Below are positions 8,018-17,737 of a stretch of 43,339 nucleotides of DNA, piece by piece. The stretch covers positions 1 to 43,339 of the forward strand of contig JANXWC010000134.1 of NCBI GenBank assembly GCA_025351355.1, in the 5' to 3' direction. The first letter of the stretch is position 1; every line of letters starts with the position of its first letter. The DNA comes from Hyphomicrobiaceae bacterium (GTDB taxonomy: Bacteria; Pseudomonadota; Alphaproteobacteria; Rhizobiales; Hyphomicrobiaceae). The notes below the pieces were generated by a model that saw nothing but the letters and a program-made list of their open reading frames with translations, ran no database searches and was not told the origin of the DNA. A program made the translations under genes and the position numbers.

Positions 8018-9598
8018 ATGAAACTCTACCTTTCCTTCGCCACCGTCGGCGGACTGACCATGGTCAGCCGCGTGCTCGGCTTCGTGCGCGACATTCTGTT
8101 CGCCTGGGCCTTCGGCTCCGGCTGGGTAGCGGACGCCTTCAACGTGGCCTTTCGCTTTCCTAATCTGTTCCGCCGCCTGTTCGGCGAAGGCGCGTTCAAC
8201 TCCGCCTTCATCCCCCTGTTCGCCAAGAAGCTCGAAGGTGAAGGTCCCGATGCTGCGCGCCGCTTCGCCGAGGAGGCCATGGCCGGCCTGCTGCTGGTAT
8301 TGGTGATCGTCTCAGTAGCAGCCATGATCGCCATGCCCTGGCTCATGTACCTGCTCGCGCCGGGCTTCAGCTCCAACCCCGAAAAATTCGATCTCGCCGT
8401 GCTGTTGACGCGTATCGCCTTCCCCTATTTGGCGTGCATGTCGCTGGTCGCCCTGATGTCCGGCGTGCTCAACAGCTTCGGCCGCTTCGCCGAAAGCTCC
8501 GGCGTCTCCATCGTGCTCAATCTCACATTGACTGTGGCCATCTTCATCGGCTTCGCACTCGGCTTTCACAACGAACCCGGCGGCGGCATCGTCCAGGCGC
8601 TCGGCGTACTGATCGCCGGCTTGCTGCAACTCGCCCTGTTGATGGACGGCCTCCGCCGTGCCGGCTTCCGTCTCGGCCTGCGCCGCCCCAAAATGACCGA
8701 CGACGTCCGGCGTCTCGTCTCGCTGGGCGTGCCCGGCATCGTTTCCGGTGGCGTTACCCAGATCAACATCATGATCGGCACCATGATCGCCTCCCTGCAA
8801 CCCGGCGCCGTCTCTCAGCTCTACTATGCCGACCGCCTGTATGAGTTGCCGCTCGCCATCGTCGGCATCGCTATTGGCGTGGTTCTGTTGCCGGAAGTCT
8901 CCCGCCATTTGCGCTCCGGCAACGACGCGGCCGTCATGGACAGCCAGAACCGTAGCCTCGAACTCGCCATGTTGCTGACAGTGCCTGCCGCCGTCGCCCT
9001 TGCCGTCGTGCCCGTTGAAATCATTCGCGTGCTGTTCGAGCGCGGCGCATTCACCCCGTCGGATACCGCAGCCACCTCCGCAGCACTCGCCATCTTCGCC
9101 TGGGGCCTGCCGTCGTTCGTATTGATCAAAGTTTTCTCGCCCGCCTACTTCGCCCGCGAGGACACCAAGACGCCGATGCGCTTCGCCACCATCAGCCTGC
9201 TCGCCAATACCGCCGGCTCGATCTGCCTGTTCTTTCTGTTCGGATCCATGGGTCTGCTGCCGCAGCTCGGCATAGCCCTCGCCTCCGCGCTGGGCGGCTG
9301 GCTCAACGCCGGGTTGCTGTACGCGACGCTGGTCAAACGCGGCCAATTTGTCATCGACAGCCGCGCCCGCCGTTCGCTGCCGCTGATTGTCGCCGCCAGT
9401 CTGGTGATGGGTGCCGTGTTATGGATAGGAGCGCAGCTCCTCGCCCCGTGGCTCGCTTCCGCCCAACCGCTCTGGGCCAAGTCCGGCGTGCTGGCACTGT
9501 TGCTTGGCACCGCCATGCTCGTCTACGGCATCGCCATGCTTGCCACCGGCACCCTCCGCCCCAGCATGCTCCGCCGCCGCGCCAAAATGGTGGGGTGA
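8018..9598 (+). CDS. murJ: Lipid II flippase MurJ
   Basis: A 526-residue polytopic inner-membrane protein of the MOP exporter superfamily that flips undecaprenyl-pyrophosphate-linked peptidoglycan precursor (lipid II) to the periplasmic side. The N-terminus GGLTMVSRVLGFVRD (residues about 9-23) is the classic MurJ/MviN signature. It is followed by DAFNVAFRFPNLFRRLFGEGAFNSAF, given here only as residues about 39-64, which carries the conserved Arg/Glu-rich loop. About 14 hydrophobic segments can be counted. The ATG at 8018 directly precedes the first helix. A large inverted repeat starts 10 bp behind the stop codon. Confidence 0.97.
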   Translation: MKLYLSFATVGGLTMVSRVLGFVRDILFAWAFGSGWVADAFNVAFRFPNLFRRLFGEGAFNSAFIPLFAKKLEGEGPDAARRFAEEAMAGLLLVLVIVSVAAMIAMPWLMYLLAPGFSSNPEKFDLAVLLTRIAFPYLACMSLVALMSGVLNSFGRFAESSGVSIVLNLTLTVAIFIGFALGFHNEPGGGIVQALGVLIAGLLQLALLMDGLRRAGFRLGLRRPKMTDDVRRLVSLGVPGIVSGGVTQINIMIGTMIASLQPGAVSQLYYADRLYELPLAIVGIAIGVVLLPEVSRHLRSGNDAAVMDSQNRSLELAMLLTVPAAVALAVVPVEIIRVLFERGAFTPSDTAATSAALAIFAWGLPSFVLIKVFSPAYFAREDTKTPMRFATISLLANTAGSICLFFLFGSMGLLPQLGIALASALGGWLNAGLLYATLVKRGQFVIDSRARRSLPLIVAASLVMGAVLWIGAQLLAPWLASAQPLWAKSGVLALLLGTAMLVYGIAMLATGTLRPSMLRRRAKMVG

Positions 9599-9607
9599 TT
9601 GGCATCA

Positions 9608-9713
9608 GGCAAACATGTAGGTTGGGTCAAGCCCTTCGGCGCGACCCGACATTGATCCTGCCGGACTTGGTTGTTGGGTCGCGTTACACTTGACCCAACT
9701 TACAGGTTTTGCC
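9608..9713. repeat. large imperfect inverted repeat (REP/MITE-like palindrome)
   Basis: The left arm 9608-9651 (44 nt) and right arm 9672-9713 (42 nt) are near-perfect reverse complements around a 20-nt loop. Both share the core GTTGGGTCAAG and GCGACCC. The arms begin with GGCAAA and end with the reverse complement of TGT(T/C)GGGTC. As RNA this would form a very long hairpin between murJ and the following membrane-protein gene. This type of GTTGGGT palindrome is commonly dispersed in bacterial genomes, but copy number cannot be judged from one window. Confidence 0.85.
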
Positions 9714-9750
9714 TACGTCGATAAAAAATAGTGCGACTGGGGACCTGCAC

Positions 9751-10815
9751 ATGCTCCGCGATGACCACCTCAACACTGCTGTCAAATCGGGCGTCATCAC
9801 CGCCGAACAAGCCGCAGCGCTGCGCCAGCAGGCCGGCGCCAGCCCACCGGCAGAGCCCACCGACAGCGAGACACCGCGCGTCACGCGCGGCTTCAACGAC
9901 GTCATGCTCGCGCTCGGTACCGCTCTCATCACAATCGCCTTGATCACACAGTGGGGCTTGCCCGGTACTGAGGTCGCGCCTGCAGTGTATGCGACGGTGC
10001 CCGTGCTGTGGCTCATCTCGGAACTGCTCGATGTCAGACGCAAGGCTGTCTTGCCCGGTATTGTCGCCGTCCTCGGCATATCTCTGGCTGCCGCCTACAT
10101 CGGCATGCGCTATGGTGTGGTGCGGTCCGATCCGACCGCAGCAACCGGCTCGTTACGGGCTGCCTTTAATGTCCCCGTTGGTGTCGCTCTATCGATGGCA
10201 TCAGCCGTCGCTCTGGCCAATACCGTCTACTACGCGCGATTCCGTCTGCCGTTCGCGCTACTGCCTCTCGCGCTCGGCATTGGTATCGCCGGCGTGCAGG
10301 CGCTCATTCTCCTCTTCGGCTGGGAACGAACGGCAGCCATTCCGCAAATTCTCGGACTCGTTTTCGGGCTTCTGCTGTTCTCTGTTGCCATGTGGTACGA
10401 CACCTCCGATCCCTTGCGCCGCACCCGCAACGCCGATTGTGGCTTTTGGCTGCATATGGCGGCAGCTCCCCTGATCGTCCACTCTCTGCTCTCGATCTTC
10501 GGCGGCAGCGCGCTCGCCCGCAATGGTGCTGGGACGGGTTTGACGATGGCGCTCATCGCCGTCATGACGCTGGTCGCGCTCGCCATCGACCGCCGCGCCT
10601 TGATCGTCGCCTCGTTGAGCTACCTGCTCGCCGCCGTCGGCTATCTCGTATCGACGGCGTCGCAACTGCTCGGCGGGTCCACGTTCGCCAGCTTGATTGT
10701 GCTAGGCGTTGTCGTCCTCGTCGTCGGCATGGGCTGGCACCCGGCCCGCCGCGCGATCCTCGCGCCATTCCGCGGCCAACCCTGGCTAGCCAACTTACCA
10801 CCCGTTAAGGCATGA
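9751..10815 (+). CDS. polytopic membrane protein of unknown function
   Basis: A 354-residue protein with a short soluble N-terminus ([20 protein letters not shown], residues about 5-24) followed by roughly 10 hydrophobic helices. The N-terminal pattern 'x-x-G-V-I-T-x-E-Q-A' resembles the cytoplasmic lead-in of DUF2157-type membrane proteins, which is a tentative comparison. An upstream TTG at 9709 is in frame but lies in the inverted repeat. The ATG at 9751 has CTGGGGA about 8 bp before it and is preferred. The stop codon overlaps an ATG that could start hslU (ATGA), so the two genes are probably co-transcribed. No function can be assigned. Confidence 0.75.
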   Translation: MLRDDHLNTAVKSGVITAEQAAALRQQAGASPPAEPTDSETPRVTRGFNDVMLALGTALITIALITQWGLPGTEVAPAVYATVPVLWLISELLDVRRKAVLPGIVAVLGISLAAAYIGMRYGVVRSDPTAATGSLRAAFNVPVGVALSMASAVALANTVYYARFRLPFALLPLALGIGIAGVQALILLFGWERTAAIPQILGLVFGLLLFSVAMWYDTSDPLRRTRNADCGFWLHMAAAPLIVHSLLSIFGGSALARNGAGTGLTMALIAVMTLVALAIDRRALIVASLSYLLAAVGYLVSTASQLLGGSTFASLIVLGVVVLVVGMGWHPARRAILAPFRGQPWLANLPPVKA

Positions 10816-10823
10816 TCCCTGCG

Positions 10824-12128
10824 ATGACAAACTTCTCACCCCGCGAAATCGTCTCCGAACTCGACCGCTACATCGTCGGCCAGAATGACGCCAAGCGCGC
10901 CGTGGCCATCGCCTTGCGCAACCGCTGGCGCCGTCAGCAATTGACCGGCGACCTCCGCGACGAAGTCATGCCCAAGAATATCCTGATGATCGGCCCGACC
11001 GGCTGCGGCAAGACGGAGATCGCCCGTCGTCTCGCCAAGCTCGCCAACGCTCCGTTCCTCAAGGTGGAAGCCACCAAGTTCACCGAAGTCGGCTACGTCG
11101 GTCGCGATGTCGACAGCATCGTGCGGGATCTCGTCGAAGTCGGTATCGGTCTCGCGCGCACTCAGAAGCGCCGCGAGGTCAAGGCCAAGGCCGAAAAGAA
11201 CGCCGAGGAGCGCGTGCTCGATGCCCTCGTCGGCTCCACCGCGAAATCCGAAACGCGCGAGAATTTCCGCAAGCGCCTGCGCTCGGGCGAACTCGCCAAC
11301 GCCGAGATCGACGTCGAAGTGGCCGATGGCAGTTCGCCCTTTCCGACGTTCGACGTCCCCGGCGGTCAGGTCGGCATGGTCAACATCCAGGACATGCTCG
11401 GTAAGGCCTTCGGCGGCCGCACCAAGAAGCGCCGCACCACGGTTTCCGACAGCTACGACCTGCTGATGGCCGAGGAAAGCGATAAGCTGGTCGATACCGA
11501 TCAACTCACCCAGGAAGCGGTCAAGGCAGTGGAAAATGCCGGCATCGTTTTCCTCGACGAGATCGACAAGATCTGCGCCCGTGGCGAAGGACCGCGTGGC
11601 GGTGCCGACGTCAGCCGCGAAGGCGTGCAGCGCGATTTGTTGCCGTTGATCGAAGGCACCACCGTCGCGACCAAGCACGGTCCCGTCAAAACCGACCACA
11701 TCCTGTTTATCGCTTCAGGCGCATTCCATGTCTCCAAGCCGTCCGACCTGCTGCCGGAACTGCAAGGTCGCTTGCCCATACGTGTCGAATTGAAATCGCT
11801 CAGTCGCACGGATTTTGTGCGCATTCTCACCGAACCGGAAGCCAGCCTCGTCAAGCAGACCATTGCCCTGCTGGCCACCGAAGGCGTCACCCTGATCATC
11901 ACCGATGACGCCGTCGATGCCATCGCCGATGTCGCCGTCGAAGTGAACGGCAGCGTCGAGAACATCGGCGCCCGCCGTTTGTCCACCGTCGTCGAACGCG
12001 TGCTTGACGAAATTTCCTTCGAGGCCTCGGACAAGCCGGGCCAGATCATCACCATCGACGCCGCCTACGTCCGCGCCCGCGTCGCCGATCTTGCCAAGAA
12101 CAAGGATCTGTCGAAGTTCATACTGTGA
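10824..12128 (+). CDS. hslU: ATP-dependent protease ATPase subunit HslU
   Basis: AAA+ unfoldase (434 residues) that feeds substrates to the HslV peptidase in the ClpQY complex. The N-terminus [17 protein letters not shown] is diagnostic. Walker A GPTGCGKT lies near residues 56-63, Walker [11 protein letters not shown] near 241-250, followed by [20 protein letters not shown] (about 256-275). The C-terminal LSKFIL tail is the part that docks into HslV. An ATG at 10812 gives four extra residues and an ATGA overlap with the preceding gene. I prefer 10824 because AAGG at 10807-10810 is only 1 bp from the first ATG. hslV is not in the window, although it is usually close by. Confidence 0.96.
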   Translation: MTNFSPREIVSELDRYIVGQNDAKRAVAIALRNRWRRQQLTGDLRDEVMPKNILMIGPTGCGKTEIARRLAKLANAPFLKVEATKFTEVGYVGRDVDSIVRDLVEVGIGLARTQKRREVKAKAEKNAEERVLDALVGSTAKSETRENFRKRLRSGELANAEIDVEVADGSSPFPTFDVPGGQVGMVNIQDMLGKAFGGRTKKRRTTVSDSYDLLMAEESDKLVDTDQLTQEAVKAVENAGIVFLDEIDKICARGEGPRGGADVSREGVQRDLLPLIEGTTVATKHGPVKTDHILFIASGAFHVSKPSDLLPELQGRLPIRVELKSLSRTDFVRILTEPEASLVKQTIALLATEGVTLIITDDAVDAIADVAVEVNGSVENIGARRLSTVVERVLDEISFEASDKPGQIITIDAAYVRARVADLAKNKDLSKFIL

Positions 12129-12138
12129 TGCAACGGCG

Positions 12139-12618
12139 TCAGTCGGTTTTGTTCCACAATCGATGAGTGGCCGGCACTAGCCCGTAGCCCGCAAAGAACG
12201 CCCGCGCCGCATCATTGAAGTCCCACACGTCCAAGCTCATGATCTCGATGCCTTCGCGTGCTCCGTGCGCCTTTGCCGCGTCCATCATCGCCCGCGCAAT
12301 GCCCTGCCGGCGTGCGGCCGGATCGACGGCGATGTGATGCACGTGCAGGTACGCGTAGGCATGATGGAACGGCGTCTCACCGCGTCGCACGATTTCAGCG
12401 GTCAGATACCCCGCCGGTCTGCCGCCCGCTTCGGCAATGAGTGCAAAATACCCGGGCTGCTCGAGAATTTTGCGCATATCGTTGGCACTTGGGCAGCTTG
12501 AACTAGGTTGCTTGAAACGCCAGGGGTACGTCTCGGCGTGAATCAATTGCACGTGCGCGTTCAACCCGGCAATGGCCGCGGCATCGGCAAGCGTGGCTGC
12601 ACGAACGAGTATTGGCAT
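12139..12618 (-). CDS. GNAT family N-acetyltransferase
   Basis: A 159-residue single-domain acetyltransferase. Beta-4/alpha-3 carries VHHIAVDPAARRQGIARAMM (about residues 91-110), with the acetyl-CoA pyrophosphate loop RRQGIA. DVWDFNDAARAFFAGYGLVP near 131-150 is the usual C-terminal motif. The acceptor substrate is unknown. It is convergent with hslU, with a 10-bp gap. In related genomes a GNAT gene is often found between hslV and hslU (established context knowledge), so this gene may be the rearranged remnant of that neighbourhood. Confidence 0.9.
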   Translation of the reverse strand: MPILVRAATLADAAAIAGLNAHVQLIHAETYPWRFKQPSSSCPSANDMRKILEQPGYFALIAEAGGRPAGYLTAEIVRRGETPFHHAYAYLHVHHIAVDPAARRQGIARAMMDAAKAHGAREGIEIMSLDVWDFNDAARAFFAGYGLVPATHRLWNKTD

Positions 12619-12747
12619 GGGTCCCGGCAGGCGTTGGAAATTACACTGTAATACCGTTCCAGATCATCGATTTATCGCGCACTCTTGCCAACACAGCCGG
12701 GAAAGGCAAGGTTGCCGCCCAGATTTGCCCCATCACGAGGAACACCC

Positions 12748-13356
12748 ATGAAGTTGCTATCCAGCCCCGCGTCGCCGTTCGGCCGCAAGGTCAAGATGAC
12801 GATCATGATGAAGAATCTCAAAGACAAGGTCGAGGTCACCACGGTTGACGCCACTAAGGGCGACGCCAGCCTGTCTGCGGCCAACCCGATGGGCCGTATC
12901 CCGGTGCTCCTGACAGCCGATGGCCAAGCGATCCATGATAGTCACGTCATCTGCGAGTATCTCGACAGCGTCGGCACCGGCCCCGTTCTATTTCCGAAGT
13001 CAGGCCCGGCGCGCTGGGACACGCTGACCCGCGCCTCCCTTGCCGACGGCATCATCGAAGCCGCCCTTCTGATGGTCTACGAGGGCCGTTATCGTCCCGA
13101 AAACATGAAAGTGCAAAGCTGGCTCGATCGCCAGACCATGAAGATCAACGCGTCGCTCGCCGAACTCGAGAAGGCGCCACCCACCTGGCACGGCGCACCC
13201 GACTACGGTCACCTGACCCTGGCCGCAGCCCTTGGCTATCTCGATTTCCGCCACGCCGGCACCTGGCGCGCGAAACATCCGAAAATGGTCGCCTGGCTCG
13301 ACACGTTTGCCAAGGCCGTCCCCGGCTTCGAAGCCAGCAAACCGCCGGTTGCGTGA
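12748..13356 (+). CDS. Glutathione S-transferase family protein
   Basis: A 202-residue cytosolic GST. The N-terminal thioredoxin-like domain starts MKLLSSPASPFGRKVKM, with Ser residues positioned where bacterial GSTs activate glutathione. NPMGRIPVLL (about residues 50-59) holds the cis-Pro and DSHVICEYLD (about 69-78) the gamma-glutamyl binding SNAIL/TRAIL-like site. The helical C-terminal domain includes PDYGHLTLAAALGYLDFR. The frame is open from 12685 but the ATG at 12748 has a GAGGA ribosome-binding site and matches the family start. Probable role is conjugation or reduction of electrophiles, with substrate unknown. Confidence 0.92.
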   Translation: MKLLSSPASPFGRKVKMTIMMKNLKDKVEVTTVDATKGDASLSAANPMGRIPVLLTADGQAIHDSHVICEYLDSVGTGPVLFPKSGPARWDTLTRASLADGIIEAALLMVYEGRYRPENMKVQSWLDRQTMKINASLAELEKAPPTWHGAPDYGHLTLAAALGYLDFRHAGTWRAKHPKMVAWLDTFAKAVPGFEASKPPVA

Positions 13357-13513
13357 ACCGAATTACGACTGTCGCACTGCCGACTATTATGATGATTTGT
13401 AACTTCGTCGGATGATGCGACTGACACCGAAACAAATTTACAAATCTGCATCAAGCACGACAAAACGAACGGCTTGGGTCGTTCCGCGGTTCCCCTTAAA
13501 CCGGCACGACCCT

Positions 13514-13605
13514 AGCGCGGTTTAGCTTGAATTAAAATCCGATTCGCGTGAAAAACCGCGCCAAATCAAAAGGCTAGAGCACGGTTTCGGTTCAATCTAA
13601 ATCAA
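13514..13605. repeat. dispersed-type intergenic repeat with inverted core
   Basis: GCGCGGTTT at 13515-13523 pairs with AAACCGCGC at 13553-13561 across a 29-nt loop. An imperfect second copy of the CTAG-GC-CGGTTT...TTCAAT/TTGAAT...TAAATC pattern follows at about 13574-13605. Such CTAGAGC...GGTTCAATC elements are familiar from Hyphomicrobiales intergenic regions (from memory). It abuts the 3' end of the broken stress-protein gene and may serve as its transcription end. Confidence 0.4.
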
Positions 13606-13616
13606 GCTTGTTCGAG

Positions 13617-14450
13617 TCAATGTGAGAACAGCGTCGGCACCGTCATCTGTTTGACGATATCGCGGGTGGTGCCGCCAAAGACGTATTCGCGCAGCCGCGT
13701 GTGGCCATATGCGCCCATCACCAGTAGATCGGCGCTGAAATCCGCCAACCGCGACAGGATCTCGTTTCCCACGCTCTGATCGGCCGCATAAGACGAGTGC
13801 AGTTCTGCCTTAACGCCATGCAGCGCCAGCGCGGCTGTGAGGTTGTCATCGCGCCTTATGGTGTGATCGCGACCGGTCGAAATTTGCAGAATATATACGA
13901 CGGTCGCAGCCTTCAGGATCGGCAACGCATTGAACACGGCACGTGCCGCCTCGCGCCCTGGTTTCCACGCCACGACGACTGTCTTGCCGACCTCAGGGTA
14001 CGCGCCAACGTAAGGGATTGTTAGAACAGGTCTGCCGCTTTCCAGAATAAGGCGTTCAGGAAAATCGAATTGCGACGACAGGTTTCAGTCCGGGTCGTTT
14101 TGACTGGCGACGATCAGATCCGCCGCGAACCCATGTTCCAGCACGCTGCGCCCGAGATCAAGCGTCTGAGCGTCGATGGCACGCCAACTCGCAGCAAACG
14201 GTTGCTTAGTTGTTAGGTCTGCAAACGCCGCCGCTAACTCCTGTTCGTTGTCACGCGCGGCGGCGATCTCGTCCTCGAGCACCACAGCGTTACCGAGGCT
14301 ATCGACAGCGACTGCCGCTTGCAGGCGAGGTCGGACGTAAAGTCCGATCACGTGGGACGAGTGTTTACGCGCCAAATCGAGGGTCGGTTCCAGGACTGCA
14401 CGGCAGCGTGCCGCGCGATTGAGGTGCACCAAAATGGTTTTGTAGGACAT
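13617..14450 (-). pseudogene. universal stress protein (two UspA domains), interrupted by in-frame TGA
   Basis: Reading on the minus strand, the first part starts MSYKTILVHLN (ATG at 14450 with GGAGGG 4-5 bp upstream) and stops at TGA 14087-14085 after SQNDPD. The same frame then stays open from 14084 through to TGA at 13617, with no indel. It encodes NLSSQFDFPERLILESGRPV and VVVAWKPGREAARAV, and ends with the second UspA domain motif MGAYGHTRLREYVFGG. Intact homologues carry Trp at this point (DPDW type), so one TGG-to-TGA change explains the stop. Full length would be 277 codons. Either it is a recent nonsense pseudogene, a sequencing error, or a truncated one-domain protein with a separately restarted second half. 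Confidence 0.85.
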
Positions 14451-14565
14451 CACTCCCTCCATTTTTTGCCAATGCTATCACGCCAACCTGTCAGGATATA
14501 TCCGGCAACCGTTTGATGGGCGTCAAGCGCGCAATGTCGCGGATTGGGACGCCGGTCCCGTTCGG

Positions 14566-14603
14566 CACAAAAAAGCCCGGTGGATCTTGCGATCCACCGG
14601 GCT
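14566..14603 (-). terminator. Rho-independent terminator behind groEL
   Basis: A perfect 13-bp stem (AGCCCGGTGGATC at 14574-14586 and GATCCACCGGGCT at 14591-14603) has a TTGC loop. On the minus strand it is followed by a run of six U residues (14574-14569). The plus-strand side also has a T-run after GTCG, so it could work in both directions. It lies about 108 bp after the groEL stop codon and before the stress-protein gene, so it separates the two transcription units. Confidence 0.9.
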
Positions 14604-14628
14604 GTCGTTTTTATCTGCAAACGGTGGC

Positions 14629-14695
14629 GCGCCGGTTGCTTTGTGGGCAACCGAAGGCGCCCGCGCCGGTTGCTTTGTGGGCAACCGAAGGCGCC
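14629..14695. repeat. tandem duplicate of a 33-nt hairpin element
   Basis: Two identical 33-nt units, 14629-14661 and 14663-14695, are offset by 34 bp. Each unit is itself a hairpin: GGTTGC pairs with GCAACC around TTTGTGG, and the outer GGCGCC-type ends can also pair. The array lies between the groEL stop codon and the groEL terminator, so it would be part of the groEL 3' UTR. Confidence 0.85.
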
Positions 14696-14710
14696 AGGGA
14701 AGACTATCCC

Positions 14711-16405
<1,695 letters not shown>

Positions 16406-16409
16406 TTAA

Positions 16410-16502
16410 GCGAGTAGCGAATGGCGAGTAGCGAATAGGGAGTAGAATTCCGAACTGCAAACCAGCGACCCATTCGCTATTCGCAACTCGCTACTCCCTC
16501 GC
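16410..16502. repeat. inverted repeat of GCGA(A/G)TAG-type words between groES and groEL
   Basis: The left arm 16410-16445 is made of repeated heptamer-like words (gcgagta, gcgaatg, gcgagta, gcgaata, gggagta). The right arm 16469-16502 is largely its reverse complement. The pairing is imperfect and can slip between registers. It occupies most of the groES-groEL spacer and ends about 26 bp upstream of the groEL ribosome-binding site, so the structured RNA could affect the groES:groEL ratio. That regulatory role is inference. Confidence 0.8.
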
Positions 16503-16505
16503 AAC

Positions 16506-16796
16506 TTACTTATCCAACACGCCCATGATGTCGCTTTCCTTCATGATCAGAAGGTCCTTACCGTCGATCTTGACTTCGGTGCCGCTCCACTTGCCGAACA
16601 GAACCTTGTCGCCTTTCTTGAGATCGATTGGGATCAGCTTGCCGGCTTCGTCGCGGCCACCGGGGCCGACGGCAATAACTTCACCCTGCTGCGGCTTCTC
16701 GCCGGCAGTGTCGGGAATGATGATGCCGCCAGCGGACTTGGTCTCGGCGTCGGCGCGCTTGACGACCACTCGGTCATGGAGGGGGCGGAATTTCAT
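16506..16796 (-). CDS. groES: Co-chaperonin GroES (Hsp10)
   Basis: A 96-residue co-chaperonin that caps the GroEL ring. It starts [14 protein letters not shown], contains the mobile loop [20 protein letters not shown] (about residues 18-37) that touches GroEL, and ends with [14 protein letters not shown]. Length is exactly typical. It is the first gene of the groESL operon. The upstream region carries a sigma70-like promoter and a CIRCE operator. Confidence 0.98.
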   Translation of the reverse strand: MKFRPLHDRVVVKRADAETKSAGGIIIPDTAGEKPQQGEVIAVGPGGRDEAGKLIPIDLKKGDKVLFGKWSGTEVKIDGKDLLIMKESDIMGVLDK

Positions 16797-16871
16797 GTCA
16801 GTTGTGTCTCCGGAAATCGGGAGGGCGCGCAGGCCAGCCCGTCAATGAAAGAGTCTCGTGGATTTGCGCTG

Positions 16872-16898
16872 TTAGCACTCTAGCAATAAGAGTGCCAA
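16872..16898 (-). promoter_or_regulatory. CIRCE operator (HrcA binding site)
   Basis: TTAGCACTC-N9-GAGTGCCAA on the plus strand matches the consensus TTAGCACTC-N9-GAGTGCTAA at 17 of 18 positions. It lies about 76 bp upstream of groES and just downstream of the predicted transcription start, the standard arrangement in which the HrcA repressor blocks groESL transcription until heat shock. hrcA itself is not in this window. Confidence 0.95.
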
Positions 16899-16910
16899 GC
16901 GCGCACGCAG

Positions 16911-16940
16911 CATATAGGTGAGCACCCTATTCACTGTCAA
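16911..16940 (-). promoter_or_regulatory. groESL promoter (sigma70-type)
   Basis: On the minus strand a perfect TTGACA (-35, 16940-16935) is followed after 18 bp by TATATG (-10, 16916-16911). Transcription would start near 16904, so the CIRCE operator would fall at about +6 to +32. No separate RpoH-type promoter could be identified with confidence. Confidence 0.75.
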
Positions 16941-17026
16941 GAGAAAATCAGAAAAAATTTACTAATAATCAGCAATTACAACAGCTTAGCGTTATATGGT
17001 CGTTTATGAATACACTCGCCAGATTG

Positions 17027-17422
17027 TCACGATTTGGCCGTTTCAAGCAAATTGTCGATCTCGCGGACGAGGTCCTTGAGGTGAAACGGCTTCGATAACA
17101 CCCGCGCGTCTTTCGGTGTTTCGACGCCATTATTCAGCGTCACCGCCGCGAACCCGGTGATGAACATGATTTTCAGCTGCGGATCAATTTCGCTCGCTCG
17201 CCGCGCCAATTCGATACCGTCCATCAGTGGCATGACGATGTCGGTCAGCAATAGTGCGAATGGCTCCTGCTCGATTCGTTCCAAGGCATCCTTGCCATTG
17301 GCAAACGAAAGCACCTCATAACCGGCACGCTCCAGGGCCCGCTCAAGGAATCCGCGCATGCTCTCGTCATCTTCGGCGAGCACAATTCTCTTGGCAGGCA
17401 ACTGCGAAGGCTTTGCTGTCAT
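17027..17422 (-). CDS. cpdR: CpdR-like single-domain response regulator
   Basis: A 131-residue stand-alone receiver domain. The acidic pair is D18-D19 (VLAEDDESMRGFLERAL), the phospho-acceptor D61 (LLLTDIVMPLMDG), T89 and K111 (VLSKPFHLKDLVREID). The whole pattern, including KPFHLKDLVRE at the C-terminus, matches CpdR, which in Caulobacter and Sinorhizobium acts when unphosphorylated as an adaptor that localises ClpXP and promotes timed proteolysis of cell-cycle regulators. The frame is open to 17473, but the ATG at 17422 fits better because the extension is low-quality and Arg-rich. It has no output domain. It sits upstream of groES on the same strand but is separated by a promoter and operator. 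Confidence 0.85.
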   Translation of the reverse strand: MTAKPSQLPAKRIVLAEDDESMRGFLERALERAGYEVLSFANGKDALERIEQEPFALLLTDIVMPLMDGIELARRASEIDPQLKIMFITGFAAVTLNNGVETPKDARVLSKPFHLKDLVREIDNLLETAKS

Positions 17423-17737
17423 GGCAGTGCGTGGCTTTCGGCAAGTTGAAGCGCCGCGAGTTGGCGGTCGCATATCTTTGTATGATCGAACGAGCTCGTC
17501 GGGTGACGCAGTGGCCGAGACTTTACAGTCAATTCAAGGATGATGCCTAAATGTGCCGTTGATATGGTAAACGGCGGATGAATTTTTTCACCGCGGATGA
17601 AATTTGTCCCATCGCCGCCATCGTCACGCACCTGCAAAGTCGCTATGCTGCGGTTGGACTTCGGATGGATTGGGTTTCTGAACATCGCTTGTTGTCCACA
17701 TCGCTGACCCCGTTCGCGTTACCAAGGCTACAGCTAC

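Noticed and set aside
8312-9346. 344-codon minus-strand frame opposite murJ
   Set aside because: Gly/Asp/Glu/His-rich antisense frame, and murJ is unambiguous.
14085-14087. In-frame TGA of the stress-protein gene as a selenocysteine codon
   Set aside because: No SECIS-like hairpin directly after the TGA is evident, and homologues carry Trp there, not Cys. A nonsense mutation or sequencing error is simpler.
14629-14695. Two identical 33-nt units considered as a minimal CRISPR array
   Set aside because: The units are separated by a single base, so there is no spacer, and no cas genes are present.
16410-16502. Heptamer-like words between groES and groEL considered as DnaA boxes or an origin
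   Set aside because: The words do not match TTATNCACA, and the two-arm arrangement fits a palindromic intergenic repeat.
17474-17737. Spacer between cpdR and the DUF442 gene searched for a tRNA or CtrA boxes
   Set aside because: No cloverleaf or TTAA-N7-TTAA site was found. Only a short imperfect direct repeat (gcggatgaa) is visible.
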